Below are positions 37,952 to 47,138 of a DNA stretch of 64,000 bases, one piece after another. The stretch's first letter is position 1. Each line of letters begins with the position of its first letter. The stretch lies in assembly GCF_027622945.1 (NCBI RefSeq), contig NZ_JAPZVQ010000003.1, forward strand, positions 129,626-193,625. The letters run 5' to 3'. The notes under the pieces are model-generated. The model ran no database searches and was not told the origin of the DNA. It was given only the letters and a program-made list of their open reading frames with translations. Made by a program: the position numbers and the translations under genes. This stretch comes from Glycomyces lechevalierae (GTDB lineage: Bacteria; Actinomycetota; Actinomycetes; Mycobacteriales; Micromonosporaceae).

Positions 37952-38396
37952 CGGTCCGCGCCCCCTTCACCCGGCGGGGCAGCGGCCGCATCCACAGCGC
38001 CGCAGTCACAACGGTGATCCCGGCGATGAGCGTGACGCCGAGCGGCAGGTGCAGCCACAGCGCCCCGTCCATCCCGGCGAAGTACTGCGCGACCCCGCCG
38101 AGCATCAGCGCGAGCGAGGCCCAGAACGGCCAGGCCCGGCGCACCCGGATCCAGACCGCGACGGCCGCGCCGACCTGCGCGATGCTGATGACCGACAACG
38201 TGTCCGCGCCCATCAGGTGCATGGCGAGGCCGTCGAAGTCCCCGCTGAGGTACACGCCCGCGAACACCGGCTGGAGATAGCCGCCGATCAGGAAGAGGGC
38301 CGCCGCGACGCGCAGCACCCAGCCGCTGACGGCGGTGCGGACTCCGGGGCCGCGGCCGGGCGGGGCGGCGGTGTCGACTGCTTCGAGGGTTTCCAC
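37944..38396 (-). CDS. Small four-span membrane protein coupled to the multicopper oxidase
   Basis: 150 residues with about four spans (VLRVAAALFLIGGYLQPVFAGVYL, SVISIAQVGAAVAVWI, WPFWASLALMLGGVAQYFAGM, LWLHLPLGVTLIAGITVVTAAL). Histidines in MHLMG and LWLHLPLG could bind heme or copper, so it could pass electrons to or from the oxidase. No family is certain. Translationally coupled to the oxidase gene; divergent from a LysR regulator. Confidence 0.7.
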   Translation of the reverse strand: METLEAVDTAAPPGRGPGVRTAVSGWVLRVAAALFLIGGYLQPVFAGVYLSGDFDGLAMHLMGADTLSVISIAQVGAAVAVWIRVRRAWPFWASLALMLGGVAQYFAGMDGALWLHLPLGVTLIAGITVVTAALWMRPLPRRVKGARTDG

Positions 38397-38482
38397 GCCA
38401 TCGACGATATGACCGATCGGTTAAGACATCAAAGACCAATATCGCTATGGTGTCATAACACCGACGGCATGAGAGGACGAAA
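38397..38482. promoter_or_regulatory. Divergent LysR promoter region
   Basis: Contains the palindrome ACCGATCGGT (38412-38421) and the inverted repeat GGTGT-N4-ACACC (38449-38462), plus AT-rich ATATCGCTAT. Suited to a LysR regulator controlling itself and the oxidase operon. Confidence 0.5.
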
Positions 38483-39361
38483 ATGGACCTGAACGCCCTG
38501 CACCAGTTCCTCACGGTCGCACGTGAAGAGCATCTCAGTCGCGCCGCTGCCCAGCTCCGCGTCGCCCAGCCCTCGCTCAGCCGCACCATCGCCCGCCTCG
38601 AAGCCGAACTCGGCACGCCCCTCTTCCACCGCGCGGGCCGCCTGCGGCTCAACGCGACCGGGACCCTCTTCCGCGACTACGTCGAGCGCGCCCTCGGCGA
38701 ACTCGAGGCCGGCCGCCGCGCCGTCGCCGAAGCCGTCGAAGGCGGCGGGGGCAGCGTGCGGCTCGCCTCGGAGACATTTCTGCCGCTCACCGGCCCGATC
38801 GCCGCGTTCAAAGCCGCGCATCCCGAGGTCGAGGTCCGCCTCCTCCAGATGGCCCCGCACGAGATGGAGCAGGCCCTGCGCGCCGAAGAGGTCGACCTCT
38901 GCCTCGCCTCGCAACCGGTCAGCGCCCCCCGCATCACCTCCGCGGTCGTGCACGTCGAACAGGTCTGGCTCGCCACCCCTCCCGGCCACCGCTTCGGCGG
39001 GGAGCAGTCGGTGACCGTCGAGGACATCGCGTCGGAACCGTTCGTCATCACTCGCCCCGGCCAATGGCAACGCCGCCTGCTCGACTGGCTCTTCGCCGAC
39101 CGCAACCTCGAACCGCGCATCGTCTGCGAGATCGACGAACCCGCCGCCACCTACACCCTCGTCGGCGCCGGCCTCGGACTCAGCCTCTTCCCGCAGATCG
39201 CCCGCTTCACCTTCCCCGAATCGGGCGTCACCTGGGTCGCCGTCGACCACCCCCACTGCAACCGCACCCTCAGCCTCCACTGGGGCAACGAGGACCGCCT
39301 CCCTGCCGCCGCGCGACTCCTGCGCACCCAGATCACCGACTGGAACTGGAACGAGACCTGA
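38483..39361 (+). CDS. LysR family transcriptional regulator
   Basis: 292 residues: N-terminal winged helix (LNALHQFLTVAREEHLSRAAAQLRVAQPSLSRTIARLEAELGTPLFHRAG) and a type-2 periplasmic-binding-like effector domain (about 90-290). The effector cannot be named. Divergent from the membrane-protein/multicopper-oxidase pair, the likely target. ATG at 38483 follows GAGAGGACG. Confidence 0.92.
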   Translation: MDLNALHQFLTVAREEHLSRAAAQLRVAQPSLSRTIARLEAELGTPLFHRAGRLRLNATGTLFRDYVERALGELEAGRRAVAEAVEGGGGSVRLASETFLPLTGPIAAFKAAHPEVEVRLLQMAPHEMEQALRAEEVDLCLASQPVSAPRITSAVVHVEQVWLATPPGHRFGGEQSVTVEDIASEPFVITRPGQWQRRLLDWLFADRNLEPRIVCEIDEPAATYTLVGAGLGLSLFPQIARFTFPESGVTWVAVDHPHCNRTLSLHWGNEDRLPAAARLLRTQITDWNWNET

Positions 39362-40159
39362 TCAGTTCCCTTGCGCCATCAGCACTTTCGGAGCCTTCGA
39401 ACGCAGCTCCTCGAGCTGCTCGGCGGGAATGCCCGGATCCACGATCACCAGGTCGAAGGCCGCCACCGGAGCGAGCTGGTAGAGCCCGCGCCGCTGGAAC
39501 TTGGTGTGGTCCACCAGGAGCACACGCCGGTCGCACGCCTCCATCAGCGCCCGCTTCACCGCCACCGTCTCCGGCGACTGGTGGTAGCAGTTCCCCCGCG
39601 TGATCGCCGTAGTAGAAGCGAACAGCACATCCGCGTGCAGCCCCGCGATCGCGTCGACCGTGCGGATCCCCAGGAACGCGTCGTACGCCGGGTAGTAGTC
39701 CCCGCCCAGCGAGATCAGATCGATCCCGGTCCTCCCCGCGAGCTCCCTGATCACCGGCTCGAAATGCGTGATCACCGTGAGCGGCGCCAGCCCCGGCAGC
39801 AGCCGCGCCAGCGCCAGCGCCGTCGTGCTCTCGTCCAGCAGGATCGACTGCCCGGTCTTGACCAGCGGCAGCGCCGCCCGCGCCAGCGCCTCCTTCTCCG
39901 GCGCCATGGCCTGCATCCGGTGGTGCACATCGCCGTGGAACGCGGTCGACGGCTGCGCGGTCGCGCCGCCGCGCACCTTCCGCAGCCAGCCCTTGCTCTG
40001 CAGGAAGTCGAGGTCGCGGCGGATCGTCATCGGGGTGACGCCGAGGTCGGCGGCCAGCTGCTCGATGCGTACGAAGCCCTCGTCGACGACGCGCGAGCGG
40101 ATCTGCTCGCGGCGGGTCTGCGGGGCGCGGTCCGCGCCGGCTTCGGTCTCTGAGGGCAT
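39362..40159 (-). CDS. DeoR family repressor of the sugar operon
   Basis: 265 residues with the DeoR helix-turn-helix (RREQIRSRVVDEGFVRIEQLAADLGVTPMTIRRDLDFLQSKGWLRKVRGGA) and the sugar-phosphate-binding ISOCOT-like domain (ILLDESTTALALARLL, ISLGGDYYPAYDAFLG, LLVDHTKFQRRGLY). DeoR proteins usually respond to a phosphorylated intermediate. It faces the seven-gene transport/kinase operon, so the inducer is probably a product of one of the two kinases. The ATG at 40159 has AGAGGTGG upstream. Confidence 0.92.
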   Translation of the reverse strand: MPSETEAGADRAPQTRREQIRSRVVDEGFVRIEQLAADLGVTPMTIRRDLDFLQSKGWLRKVRGGATAQPSTAFHGDVHHRMQAMAPEKEALARAALPLVKTGQSILLDESTTALALARLLPGLAPLTVITHFEPVIRELAGRTGIDLISLGGDYYPAYDAFLGIRTVDAIAGLHADVLFASTTAITRGNCYHQSPETVAVKRALMEACDRRVLLVDHTKFQRRGLYQLAPVAAFDLVIVDPGIPAEQLEELRSKAPKVLMAQGN

Positions 40160-40433
40160 CTGCCACCTCTGTTCATTCCGTGTGAAGTGAACACCAGCCC
40201 GCTCGGGGGCGTGCGATCGATGTTCGGCCCGTGAACTCGGGTTCTTCCAGTGTCTAACGATGTGAACGGGCTGATGGAGCGAAAGTCCGGCGCTTTCCGG
40301 CACATCCCGCGGGTTGTTTGCAACATCGTCGATGTTCGTTTCTGTTCGGGTAGTGACATCCTACTGCCTTCGGGCTTACGGTCGCTCTACTCGTTCCAAC
40401 CCCTCCCGCAAGGGATCGACAAGGGAGTCGAAG
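40160..40433. promoter_or_regulatory. Control region between DeoR gene and sugar operon
   Basis: Holds several GTTC/GAAC elements: the inverted repeat TGTTCA/TGAACA (40170-40175, 40188-40193), GTTC-N7-GAAC (40222-40236), and two close TGTTCG copies near 40330-40350. These are candidate DeoR operators. No separate gene is seen. Confidence 0.5.
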
Positions 40434-41495
40434 ATGAGAAGAGTTGCAGCCGGCGCCCTCACCGGCCTCATTGCCCTGACCGCGCTGGCGGCCTGCGCCG
40501 AGGAGCCCGCCGCGAACGGCGGCGAGGGCGGCACCGGCGCGGTCGCGTTCCTGATGCCCGACCTCGCCTCCACCCGCTACGAGGAGTACGACGCCCCGCT
40601 GTTCGAGGCGAAGATGGGCGAGCTGTGCGCCGACTGCGAGGTGATCTACCAGAACGCGGACAGTGACGCGGCCCTCCAACAGCAGCAGGCGAACGCCGCG
40701 ATCGCGCAGGGCGCCAAGGTGATCGTGCTCGACCCGGTGGACTCCACGGCGGCGGCGACGATCGTGCAGACCGCGCAGTCCCAGGGCGTCAAGGTCGTCG
40801 CCTACGACCGGCCCATCCCCGACAAGCCCGCGGACTTCTACGTCTCCTTCGACAACGAGGCGATCGGCGAGGCCATCGGGCAGTCCCTTGTGGATCATCT
40901 GGACGAGTCCGGTGCGCAAGGCGGTCTGCTGCAGGTGAACGGCTCGCCCACTGACGCCGCGGCCGGCCTGATCCGCGACGGCATCCACAACGCGATCGAC
41001 GACAGCGGCTACGAGCTGCTCGCCGAGTACGACACCCCCGAGTGGTCGCCCGAGAAGGCCCAGCAGTGGGTGAGCGGCCAGATCGCGCAGTTCGAGGGCG
41101 GCATTGCAGGGGTCGTGGCCGCCAACGACGGCACCGGCGGCGGCGCGATCGCCGCGTTCAAGGCCGCCGACACCACGCTGCCCCCGGTGACGGGCAACGA
41201 CGCCGAGCTCGCCGCGATCCAGCGCATCATCGCCGGAGACCAGTACAACACCATCTCGAAGCCCATCAAGATCGTCGCCGAGGCCGCCGCCGAGGTCGCC
41301 TACGACCTCATGCAGGGCAACGAGCCCGAATCCGACGCGACCCTGTTCGACACGCCCTCGGCGCTGTTCGAGCCCACCGTCGTCACGCAGGAGAACCTGA
41401 AGGACGTCATCTTCGGCCCTGAAGGCGTGCTCACCGTCGAAGAGGTCTGCACGGCCGAGTACGCCGACGCCTGTGCCGCCCTCGATATCGCCTAA
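40434..41495 (+). CDS. Sugar ABC transporter substrate-binding lipoprotein
   Basis: 353 residues. Lipobox LAAC puts the lipidated Cys at about residue 21. The mature part is a type-1 periplasmic-binding fold of the ribose/xylose group (IYQNADSDAALQQQQANAAIAQGAKVIVLDPVD, VVAYDRPIPD, VVAANDGTGGGAIAAFK, VTGNDAELAAIQRIIAGDQ). Closest in type to XylF, but the ligand is unknown. First gene of a seven-gene operon; ATG at 40434 with AAGGGAG. Confidence 0.92.
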   Translation: MRRVAAGALTGLIALTALAACAEEPAANGGEGGTGAVAFLMPDLASTRYEEYDAPLFEAKMGELCADCEVIYQNADSDAALQQQQANAAIAQGAKVIVLDPVDSTAAATIVQTAQSQGVKVVAYDRPIPDKPADFYVSFDNEAIGEAIGQSLVDHLDESGAQGGLLQVNGSPTDAAAGLIRDGIHNAIDDSGYELLAEYDTPEWSPEKAQQWVSGQIAQFEGGIAGVVAANDGTGGGAIAAFKAADTTLPPVTGNDAELAAIQRIIAGDQYNTISKPIKIVAEAAAEVAYDLMQGNEPESDATLFDTPSALFEPTVVTQENLKDVIFGPEGVLTVEEVCTAEYADACAALDIA

Positions 41496-41522
41496 GCCCT
41501 TCGGCCCCAAGGACTACCGATC

Positions 41523-42320
41523 ATGACCATCACCGAATCCGCGGCACCGCCGGTGCTGTCGCTGCGGGGGATCACCAAGAACTTCGGCGCGGTCGCCGCC
41601 CTCGCCGACGTCGACCTCGACGTCGGCGCCGGGGAAGTGGTCGCCGTCGTCGGCGACAACGGCGCCGGGAAGTCCACTCTGGTGAAGATCCTCGCCGGGG
41701 TGTACCGGGCCGACGCCGGCGCGGTGCGCTTCCAGGGCGAGGAGGTCGCCCTCGAATCGCCCGCGCAGGTCCACGCGCTCGGCATCGCCACCGTGTTCCA
41801 GGACCTCGCGCTGTGCGAGAACCTGGACGTGAAGGCGAACCTCTTCCTCGGCCGCGAGCTGCGCCCGTTCCTGCTGGACGACGTGGCGATGGAGCAGCAG
41901 TCATGGGAGCTGCTGCGCCAGCTCTCGGCGAAGATCCCCACCCTGAAGGTGCCGGTCGCGGCGCTCTCGGGCGGGCAGCGCCAGACCGTCGCGATCGCCC
42001 GGGCCCTGCTCGGCGACCCGAAGGTGATCCTGCTCGACGAGCCCACCGCGGCGCTCGGCGTCGCCCAGACCGCCGAGGTGCTCAACCTCGTGGAGCGCTT
42101 GCGGGACAACGGGCTCGGGGTGGTCATGGTCAGCCACAACATGGCGGACGTGCGGGCGGTGGCCGACCGCGTGGCCGTGCTCCGCCTGGGCCGCAACAAC
42201 GGCGTGTTCGACGCCCGCTCGGTCTCCTCCGAGGACATCGTCGCGGCGATCACCGGCGCGGCCGACAACGCGGTGTCGAAGCGCGCCTCGCGCCTCGCCG
42301 CGGGAACGGAGGAGTCGTGA
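41523..42320 (+). CDS. Sugar ABC transporter ATP-binding protein
   Basis: 265 residues with Walker A GDNGAGKST (44-52), signature LSGGQRQ (about 149), Walker B VILLDEPTA and switch His in VMVSHNM. A single nucleotide-binding domain, unlike the double-domain XylG/RbsA, so it must form a dimer (as in FrcA). Its TGA overlaps the permease GTG. Confidence 0.94.
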   Translation: MTITESAAPPVLSLRGITKNFGAVAALADVDLDVGAGEVVAVVGDNGAGKSTLVKILAGVYRADAGAVRFQGEEVALESPAQVHALGIATVFQDLALCENLDVKANLFLGRELRPFLLDDVAMEQQSWELLRQLSAKIPTLKVPVAALSGGQRQTVAIARALLGDPKVILLDEPTAALGVAQTAEVLNLVERLRDNGLGVVMVSHNMADVRAVADRVAVLRLGRNNGVFDARSVSSEDIVAAITGAADNAVSKRASRLAAGTEES

Positions 42321-43561
42321 CCAGAGTGGAGAACGCGCCCGCCGTGGACCTCCAGGACGAGCGGCTGCTCGCCCCGAAGACCCTCGGCGACAGCGTCCGC
42401 GCCGCCGTCCGCCGCGTGCGCGACGGCGACCTGGGGATGCTGCCGGTCTTCGGCGGCATCATCGTGATCTGGACGGTCTTCCAGCTTCTCAACCGCACCT
42501 TCCTGTCCAGCACCAACCTCGTGAACCTCTCGTTCGACATCGTGCCGGTCGGGTTCCTCGCGCTCGGCATCGTGTGCGTGCTGCTGGTCGGCCAGATCGA
42601 CCTCTCCGTCGGCTCGGTCAGCGGCGTCTCGGCCGCCATCACCGCGATGGTGATGGTCCAGTACGGACAGCCGACGTGGATCGCGATCGCCGCGGCCGTC
42701 GCCGCCGGGTCGGTGATCGGCTGGGTCTACGGCCAGGGCTTCAACCGGTTCGCGGTGCCCAGCTTCGTGATGACCCTCGCCGGGCTCCTCGCGTTCCTCG
42801 GCGTCCAGTTGTGGCTGCTGCGCGGCCAGAACGCCGTCAACCTGCCGTACGACTCGAACCTGGTGCAGTTCGCGCAGCTGTGGTTCGTGCCGGCCTGGCT
42901 CGCGTACGTGTTCGCGGTCCTCGCCGCGGCGGGCGTCTTCGCCGCCGGCTGGATCGGCGCGCGCACCCGCCGCGCGGCGGGCCTCTCCGCGGTCTCCATG
43001 CGGCTCTTGGTCATGCGCTCGGCCCTGATCCTCGCCGCCCTGGTGTTCGCGGTCTACTACCTCAACCGCACACGCGGCGTGGCCTGGATGTTCATGCTGT
43101 TCGTGGCGTTCGTGCTCGTCATGCACTACGTCTTGTCCCGCACCAAGTTCGGCCGCTCGGTCTACGCCGTCGGCGGCAACCCCGAGGCGGCGCGGCGGGC
43201 CGGCATCAACGTCAAACGGGTCTACTCCTGGGTGTTCGTGCTCTGCTCCACTTTCGCCGCGATCGGCGGCGTCCTCGCGGCGGCCCGCCTCGCGGCCGCC
43301 ACGCAGAGTACCGGCACCGGCGACGTGAACCTGAACGCCATCGCGGCGGCCGTCATCGGCGGCACCAGCCTCTTCGGCGGGCGCGGCTCGGCCTTCTCCG
43401 CGCTGCTGGGCATCCTCGTGATCCAGTCGATCTCCAGTGGACTGACACTGCTGAACCTCGACTCGTCGTACCGGTTCATGGTCACCGGGGCGGTGCTCGT
43501 CGTCGCCGTCGCGCTCGACTCCTTCGCCCGGCGCTCGCGCCAGGCGCATGGGCGAGGATGA
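42317..43561 (+). CDS. Sugar ABC transporter permease (XylH/RbsC type)
   Basis: 414 residues, about ten spans, with the permease signature GQIDLSVGSVSGVSAAI, RTKFGRSVYAVGGNPEAARRAGI (the EAA-like coupling loop) and AVIGGTSLFGGRGS. The longer XylH-like layout includes an extra cytoplasmic insert around residues 210-245. GTG at 42317 overlaps the ATPase stop (GTGA). Confidence 0.93.
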   Translation: MTRVENAPAVDLQDERLLAPKTLGDSVRAAVRRVRDGDLGMLPVFGGIIVIWTVFQLLNRTFLSSTNLVNLSFDIVPVGFLALGIVCVLLVGQIDLSVGSVSGVSAAITAMVMVQYGQPTWIAIAAAVAAGSVIGWVYGQGFNRFAVPSFVMTLAGLLAFLGVQLWLLRGQNAVNLPYDSNLVQFAQLWFVPAWLAYVFAVLAAAGVFAAGWIGARTRRAAGLSAVSMRLLVMRSALILAALVFAVYYLNRTRGVAWMFMLFVAFVLVMHYVLSRTKFGRSVYAVGGNPEAARRAGINVKRVYSWVFVLCSTFAAIGGVLAAARLAAATQSTGTGDVNLNAIAAAVIGGTSLFGGRGSAFSALLGILVIQSISSGLTLLNLDSSYRFMVTGAVLVVAVALDSFARRSRQAHGRG

Positions 43562-43565
43562 CGCC

Positions 43566-45050
43566 ATGACCTCGATATCGATCGACGCGGGCACCACCGC
43601 GATCAAGGCCGTCCTCCACGGCGACGACGGCACGGAACTGGCCATCGCCCGCTCCTCCGTGGCAGTGCTCCGGCCGCAGCCGGGCTGGGCCGAGCAGGAC
43701 ATGGGGGAGGTGTGGGAGGCCGTCGCGACCGCCGTCCGCGACCTCGTGGACGGGCTTCCCGAACCGCCGCAACGGATCGCGCTCACCGCGCAAGGCGACG
43801 GCTGCTGGCTCGTCGACGACCGTGGCGAGCCGACCGGCCCCGGCGTGCTGTGGTCGGACGGCCGGGCGGCCGGGATCATCGAACGCTGGCGCGACGAAGG
43901 CCTGCTCGAAGACGCGTTCCGCGCCAACGGCTCCCTGTCGTTCCCCGGACTGCCGAACGCAGTGCTCGCCTGGTTCGACGAGCACGACCCCGACCGGATC
44001 GCGCGTTCCAGCGCGGCCCTCACCTGCGGCGGCTGGGTGTTCCGGTGCCTGACCGGGCTGGTCGTCGCGGACGAGTCGGACGTCTCCGTGCCGTTCCTCG
44101 ACCATGAGGCGCGCGCCTACTCGCAGCAGCTCGTGGACCTGTTCGGCTTCGGAACCGCGGCCCGTTTGCTGCCCGAGATCGTGGGCGACGACCGCCGCGC
44201 CGCGACCCTGCGTCCCGAGGCCGCCGCCGAACTCGGCCTCCCCGCAGGCATTCCAGTCGTCCTGGCGCCCTACGACGTCGCCTCGACCGCGATCGGCGCG
44301 GGAGCGACCGTGGCCGGGACCGGGTGCACGATCCTCGGCACCACCCTGTGCACCGAGGTCGTGCGCGACGAGCCCGACACCTCGGGCGAACCCGCGGGCC
44401 TCTCGGTGGCGCTGGACTCGACCGGGCGGCTCCTGCGCGTGTACCCGACCCTCGCCGGGACCGAGGTGATCGACTGGGCCACAACGATGCTCGACCTCGA
44501 CTCCCCGAACGCGCTGAGCGACCTCGCCGACCTCGCGGCACCGGGCGCGGGCGGCCTGGTGTTCCTGCCCTACCTCTCGCCCGCCGGCGAGCGCGCGCCG
44601 TTCCTCGACACCGCCGCGCGCGGCACGTTCTGGGGCCTCTCGCTCGAGCACGACCGAGAGCACCTCGCGAGGGCCGTGTTCGAGGGCCTGAGTCTCACCA
44701 TCAAGGACTGCCTGGTCGCGTCCCGCGCCGAGGTCCGCGAACTGCGGGTCTGCGGTGGCGGCACGGGCAGCGACCTGTGGTGCCAGATGATCGCGGACGT
44801 CACCGGCGTGCCGGTGGCCCGCTCGGCGGACACCGAGGTCGGCGCGAAGGGCGCGTTCCTCTCCGGCCTCGTCGCGACGGGCGCTGAACCGGACCTGCGC
44901 ACCGCGGCCGACAAGTATGTGCGCGTGGGGGACCGGTTCGAGCCCGATCCCGAAGCGGCCGAACGATACGCGAGTCTCTACGAGGAGTTCCTCGAGCTGC
45001 GGGCGATCGCCCGCGAAGGCTGGCGGCGGCAGGCGGCGCGCCGTGCGTGA
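43566..45050 (+). CDS. FGGY carbohydrate kinase 1 (erythritol/xylulose-kinase-like)
   Basis: 494 residues with both actin-like halves: ISIDAGTTAIKAVL, ALTAQGDGCWLVDDRGEP, the catalytic Asp in LWSDGRAAG, and the C-terminal ELRVCGGGTGSDLWCQMIADVTG plus GAKGAFLSG. The QGDGCWL segment recalls erythritol kinases more than xylulokinases, but I cannot assign a substrate. The ATG at 43566 follows GCGAGG; an ATG at 43548 overlapping the permease is also open. Four bases after the permease. Confidence 0.88.
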   Translation: MTSISIDAGTTAIKAVLHGDDGTELAIARSSVAVLRPQPGWAEQDMGEVWEAVATAVRDLVDGLPEPPQRIALTAQGDGCWLVDDRGEPTGPGVLWSDGRAAGIIERWRDEGLLEDAFRANGSLSFPGLPNAVLAWFDEHDPDRIARSSAALTCGGWVFRCLTGLVVADESDVSVPFLDHEARAYSQQLVDLFGFGTAARLLPEIVGDDRRAATLRPEAAAELGLPAGIPVVLAPYDVASTAIGAGATVAGTGCTILGTTLCTEVVRDEPDTSGEPAGLSVALDSTGRLLRVYPTLAGTEVIDWATTMLDLDSPNALSDLADLAAPGAGGLVFLPYLSPAGERAPFLDTAARGTFWGLSLEHDREHLARAVFEGLSLTIKDCLVASRAEVRELRVCGGGTGSDLWCQMIADVTGVPVARSADTEVGAKGAFLSGLVATGAEPDLRTAADKYVRVGDRFEPDPEAAERYASLYEEFLELRAIAREGWRRQAARRA

Positions 45051-46509
45051 CCGGATCTGGATCGGCGTCGACGTCGGCACCCAGAGCGTCAGAGTCCTCG
45101 CCGTGGACGGCGAAGGCGCGGTGCTCGGGCGCGGCTCGCACCCGCTCACCGGTGTGCGCCAAGGCGACCGGCACGAGCAGGACCCGGAGGAGTGGTGGCG
45201 CGCGACCTGCGCCGCCGCGCGCGAGGCGATGCGCGGCCTCGACCCGTCCAGGATCGGCGGTCTCGCCGTGGACGCCACCTCCGGGACGATCCTCCTGGCC
45301 GATGCCGCGGGCACGCCGCTCACCCCGGGCCTCATGTACGACGACGCCCGCGCGACCGCAGAAGCCGAGCGCGTCAACGACATCGGCGCCGAGGTCTGGC
45401 AGCGCCTCGGCTACCAGCGGATGCAACCGAGCTGGGCCCTCCCGAAACTCGCCTGGCTCGACGAGCAAGGATCCATAGAGGATGGATCACGGCTCCTCCA
45501 TCAAGCCGACCTCATCACCTGGCGGCTCGCCGGCCGCCGACTCGCGTCGGACGCGAGCCACGCGCTCAAGACCGGATACGACCTCCTCGCGGACGCCTGG
45601 CCCGCAACGGTCTTCGACCGGCTCGGCCTCCCCGCCGCGATCCTGCCCGAGGTCGCCCGCCCGGGCACCGTCATCGGCGAGGTCGGCCCCGAAGGCGCTG
45701 CGGCCACGGGCATCCCGGCCGGGACGCCGATCGTCGCGGGCATGACCGACGGCTGCGCGGCGCAACTCGGCGCGGGCGCGCTCGGCGACGGCTCCTGGAA
45801 CTCGGTGCTGGGCACCACGCTCGTGCTCAAAGGCGTCTCCGACCACCTGATCCGCGACCCGGGCGGCGTCGTGTACTGCCACCGCGGCCCGGGTGAGACC
45901 TGGCTGCCCGGCGGCGCGTCCAGCAGCGGCGCCGGCGCGCTCAGCCGCCTACTGCCCGGCGCCGACCTCGACCTGCTCACCGCACGCGCCGCGTACCGCG
46001 ATCCCGGCCCGGTCGTCTACCCCCTCGCCGCCGCACGCGGCGAGCGCTTCCCCTTCACCGCAACCGATCTCGAGCCGTTCACGATCGGCGAGACCGCCGA
46101 CGACGTGGACCGCTTCCACGGGGTCCTCACCGGACTCGCGTGCGTGGAACGACTCTGCTTCGACTACCTCGACCTGCTCGGCGCGCCCACCGACGGCGCC
46201 CTGACGTTCACCGGCGGCGGGGCCGCGAACCGGTACTGGTCGCAGTTGCGCGCCGACATGCTCGGCCGCCGCGTGCTCCTGCCCGAACAGGCCGAATCGG
46301 CCGTCGGCATGGCCGTCCTGGCCGCGACCGCCACCGGACATTCCATAAAGGAGACCGCGGCCGCCATGGTCCGCATCCGCGCCGAGATCGCACCCGACAA
46401 GCGCCGGCACTCGTCACTCACCGAGCTGTACCTGCGGTTCGTCGACCACCTGCGCGACCGGCTCCCGCAGCCGCTGACCACCCACGCCTACCGGAGGGCC
46501 GAACACTGA
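45043..46509 (+). CDS. FGGY carbohydrate kinase 2 (ribulokinase-like subgroup)
   Basis: 488 residues: IGVDVGTQSVRVLAVDGEG, GLAVDATSGTILLAD, Asp in LMYDDARA, and LTFTGGGAANRYWSQLRADMLG plus ESAVGMAVLAATATG. The VDATSGT motif marks a subgroup different from kinase 1, so the two should act on different metabolites of one pathway. GTG at 45043 lies inside the end of kinase 1 (eight-base overlap). Confidence 0.88.
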   Translation: MRDRIWIGVDVGTQSVRVLAVDGEGAVLGRGSHPLTGVRQGDRHEQDPEEWWRATCAAAREAMRGLDPSRIGGLAVDATSGTILLADAAGTPLTPGLMYDDARATAEAERVNDIGAEVWQRLGYQRMQPSWALPKLAWLDEQGSIEDGSRLLHQADLITWRLAGRRLASDASHALKTGYDLLADAWPATVFDRLGLPAAILPEVARPGTVIGEVGPEGAAATGIPAGTPIVAGMTDGCAAQLGAGALGDGSWNSVLGTTLVLKGVSDHLIRDPGGVVYCHRGPGETWLPGGASSSGAGALSRLLPGADLDLLTARAAYRDPGPVVYPLAAARGERFPFTATDLEPFTIGETADDVDRFHGVLTGLACVERLCFDYLDLLGAPTDGALTFTGGGAANRYWSQLRADMLGRRVLLPEQAESAVGMAVLAATATGHSIKETAAAMVRIRAEIAPDKRRHSSLTELYLRFVDHLRDRLPQPLTTHAYRRAEH

Positions 46510-47138
46510 CCGACATCGTCATGGTGCGCCACGGGGAGACCGTCTGGCACGCCGAGAACCGCTACACCGGCGCGAGCGACATCCCGCTGACCGGCCGCGG
46601 CCGCGAGCAGGCGGAACGCCTGGCCGCGTGGGCGGCCACCGCCGGGCTCGCGGCCTGCTGGAGCTCCGGGCTCGCGCGTGCCGTCGAGACCCTCGCTCCC
46701 GCCGCTGCCGCCGCCGGACTCCCTCCGCACCAAGACGACCGGCTCCGCGAGATCGAGTTCGGCGAAGGCGAGGGCCTCACCGGCGCGGAGATGCGCGAGC
46801 GCTTCCCCGACCGGTACGAGGCCTTCGACCGCGACCCGGTGGGCAACCACCTGCCAGGCGGCGAAGACCCGGTCGAGGCCGTCAGACGCGCGACCGCGTG
46901 CCTCGACGAGATCGCCGCCGAGTTCGACGGCGGCCGCGTCCTCGTCGTCTGGCACTCCACCCTCATGCGGGTGGTGCTGTGCGACTGGCTCGGCATCCCG
47001 CTCTCGGAGTACCGGCGGCGCTTCCCGTTGGTGCGCAACGTGGGCCTGACGGAGGTCAGGGTCGCCGGGGGCCGCCGCTCGCTGCTGCAGTACAACACTC
47101 CCATCGACATGGCCGTGCCTGAGGAGGACCGCCGATGA
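46506..47138 (+). CDS. Histidine phosphatase (phosphoglycerate-mutase-like), apparent CTG start
   Basis: About 210 residues. Phospho-acceptor His in IVMVRHGETVWHAENRYTG, second-site His in VVWHSTLMRVVL and acid Glu in LREIEFGEGEGLTG define an alpha-ribazole-phosphatase/PhoE-like hydrolase that likely removes phosphate from a sugar phosphate. Start: CTG at 46506 sits seven bases after GGAGGG and overlaps the kinase-2 stop, and keeps the first beta strand (TDIVMV). The first ATG (46521) would delete it and has no ribosome-binding site. Confidence 0.88.
   Translation: MTDIVMVRHGETVWHAENRYTGASDIPLTGRGREQAERLAAWAATAGLAACWSSGLARAVETLAPAAAAAGLPPHQDDRLREIEFGEGEGLTGAEMRERFPDRYEAFDRDPVGNHLPGGEDPVEAVRRATACLDEIAAEFDGGRVLVVWHSTLMRVVLCDWLGIPLSEYRRRFPLVRNVGLTEVRVAGGRRSLLQYNTPIDMAVPEEDRR

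Noticed and set aside
41492-44023. 843-codon minus-strand frame across the transporter genes
   Set aside because: Low-complexity Arg/Glu/His composition, no ribosome-binding site; antisense shadow of the ABC and kinase genes.
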